A DNA stretch of 64,000 nucleotides from Devosia sp. RR2S18 (lineage in GTDB: Bacteria > Pseudomonadota > Alphaproteobacteria > Rhizobiales > Devosiaceae): contig NZ_CP126539.1 in the NCBI RefSeq assembly GCF_030177755.1, positions 3,901,431-3,965,430 of the forward strand, given 5' to 3'. Each line of letters begins with the position of its first letter. The first letter of the stretch is position 1. The notes beneath the pieces were generated by a model that was not told the DNA's origin, did not search any database, and worked only from the letters and a program-made list of their open reading frames with translations. Below, in pieces: positions 63,016 through 64,000 of this stretch. The position numbers and the translations under genes are program-made.

Positions 63016-63040
63016 AAAGGGGTCGCCAAGCGGCCCCTTT
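63016..63040 (+). terminator. Terminator after the RlpA-like gene
   Basis: AAAGGGG...CCCCTTT with an inner CG/CG pair, 25 bp after the stop, followed by TTTG. Confidence 0.75.
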
Positions 63041-63149
63041 GCTCTAACCGCACCTAAGCGCTACAAGATCAGACGCATTCCGCTGCCTGGCACCAGGTAG
63101 CGATCCACACGTGGAGTGATGCAGCACCCTCACCAAGGCGTAAAGCCAG

Positions 63150-63178
63150 TTGACGGTCGCCGCCCTTTCCCCTATAGA
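63150..63178 (+). promoter_or_regulatory. Sigma-70-type promoter of rpsT
   Basis: TTGACG (63150-63155), 17-bp spacer, TATAGA (63173-63178). Predicted start near 63185 gives a leader of about 100 nt that contains a GGCGGC/GCCGCC hairpin (63190-63209). Confidence 0.8.
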
Positions 63179-63283
63179 CCCCGCGACTTGGCGGCTCCCA
63201 TGTGCCGCCGCTTTCATTTCATCCCGGACGCCTGCGACATGCCAAGAGGCGCATGCGGCCGGTTGGACGCCAAGAGGACCGTT

Positions 63284-63550
63284 ATGGCCAATACGCCGTC
63301 AGCCAAGAAGGCTACCCGCAAGATCGAAGCCCGCACCGCGGTCAACAAGTCGCGCCGCAGCCGCGTTCGCACATTCATCCGCAAGGTCGAGGAAGCAATT
63401 GCCGGTGGCGATCACGCCGCTGCCATGTCGGCGCTCAAGGCTGCCGAGCCCGAGATCAACCGCGCCGCTTCCAAGGGCATCGTTCACGCCAATCTGGCGG
63501 CTCGCAAGGTGTCCCGCCTCAACAATCGCGTTAAGGCTCTCAACGCCTAA
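63284..63550 (+). CDS. rpsT: 30S ribosomal protein S20
   Basis: This 88-residue basic protein begins [39 protein letters not shown] and ends [19 protein letters not shown], classical S20. AGAGG precedes the ATG by 6 nt, and GCCAAGAGG also occurs 29 bp earlier. In many alphaproteobacteria rpsT is next to dnaA, and the sequence here ends before the neighbour is reached. Autoregulation by S20 through its leader is known in E. coli and may apply. Confidence 0.97.
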   Translation: MANTPSAKKATRKIEARTAVNKSRRSRVRTFIRKVEEAIAGGDHAAAMSALKAAEPEINRAASKGIVHANLAARKVSRLNNRVKALNA

Positions 63551-63589
63551 GATGATCCGCCTCTGAGGAGGCGCTAGCGAATTGACAAT

Positions 63590-63612
63590 GGGCTCCGCGA
63601 GGGGCCCTTTTT
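63590..63612 (+). terminator. Terminator after rpsT
   Basis: GGGCTCC (63590-63596), loop GCGA, GGGGCCC (63601-63607) with one G-U pair, then five T. An upstream CGCCTC/GAGGCG hairpin lies at 63558-63573. Confidence 0.88.
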
Positions 63613-63613
63613 C

Positions 63614-64000
63614 TTTGATCCGTCTGAGCATGGTTTTTCCGAGTCGGGCGCCACGTGTCATTCTGATGACACATGCGCCGCGCAAGCGAGATAACCCCAA
63701 CCAAGCAAATATATCGAGCGTAGTCAGCCTCTTAACAGGATGGGCTGCCATTGTGAAAATGTCACAATGCCCTCCCGACACCCCTACGCAGCACGCGACA
63801 GAAATAAATTTTTGGTTGTCACTTTCCGGCTAAGGAATCGAATCTGCATTGAGTCACAGAGCGTTGCCGCAGGTTAATTTTCGGAGGCCTGGCAGGGTAA
63901 AAACCAAAGGTTAGAGTCAAGCCCCCATTTTAGAGATTCACGTGTTGCGGGGCCAAAATGCTCCCTCTAAAGTAATCTGGTCAGCAGGAAAAAGGGCGCC
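63614..64000. other. Non-coding region to the right edge, palindrome-rich, probably leading to dnaA
   Basis: No gene is apparent. Two perfect inverted repeats stand out: GTGTCAT-N4-ATGACAC (63655-63672) and CATTGTGA-N5-TCACAATG (63749-63769). Shorter TGTCAC/GTCACA words follow near 63816 and 63854. The stretch is less GC-rich than its surroundings. No clear DnaA box TTATCCACA is seen. Proximity to rpsT suggests the dnaA upstream region or an origin-adjacent segment. Confidence 0.55.

Noticed and set aside
63749..63769. CRP site
   Set aside because: TGTGA and TCACA are separated by 5, not the required 6, bases and no CRP-regulated gene is in view; kept only as a palindrome of unknown use.

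Overview
The window looks like chromosome of an alphaproteobacterium of the Hyphomicrobiales, probably a Devosia-like genus. The reasons are high GC, tight operons with 1-8 nt overlaps, frequent GTG/TTG starts with good Shine-Dalgarno (SD) sites, a HisKA_2-type histidine kinase, candidate sigma-EcfG promoters, a possible CtrA box, and rpsT at the right edge where related genomes carry dnaA. The genus is inferred from gene content only. No tRNA, rRNA or CRISPR array was recognised.

Left part (0-13 kb): the end of a phosphonate operon (2H phosphoesterase-like DUF1045 protein, PhnM, PhnN, an unknown partial gene); a glycerate kinase; a galactose-dehydrogenase-like oxidoreductase; an aldo/keto reductase; and a five-gene peptide-type ABC importer. 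A perfect RutR-type palindrome lies upstream of the importer.

13-25 kb: a CHASE-PAS-GGDEF-EAL protein, a prpC-prpB-deoR operon, a gamma carbonic anhydrase, SelO, a HAD phosphatase, a SleB-type wall hydrolase, and ahcY with two mutually exclusive leader hairpins. An Rrf2 regulator follows, coupled to a CPYC flavoprotein reductase, with a perfect palindrome on its start codon.

25-34 kb: three glycosyltransferases with a Gfo/Idh/MocA gene, then a complete SitABCD-like manganese importer with a Fur-family box.

34-41 kb: an accessory-looking stretch. It holds a RidA/TetR divergon with two matching operators, about ten very small proteins (two are tandem paralogues), a cold-shock protein, a HisKA_2 kinase flanked by candidate EcfG promoters, and an IS630 element. 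The IS630 transposase needs a shift at a run of seven A, and the element ends on the stop codon of the next gene.

41-50 kb: a GntR(YtrA)-ABC operon with its own operator, CutC, a FhuF-type iron reductase, an SH3 protein, a D-2-hydroxyacid dehydrogenase, rbfA-truB detached from the usual nusA-infB operon, and small membrane proteins.

50-61 kb: a coherent reductive pyrimidine catabolism locus. It encodes dihydropyrimidinase, beta-ureidopropionase, beta-alanine aminotransferase, malonate-semialdehyde dehydrogenase, an ABC importer and a divergent RutR with a near-consensus RutR box. Dihydropyrimidine dehydrogenase is absent from the window.

Right end (61-64 kb): an exported HIRAN protein, manganese catalase, an RlpA-like protein, rpsT with a clear promoter and terminator, and about 390 bp of palindrome-rich non-coding DNA that probably leads to dnaA.
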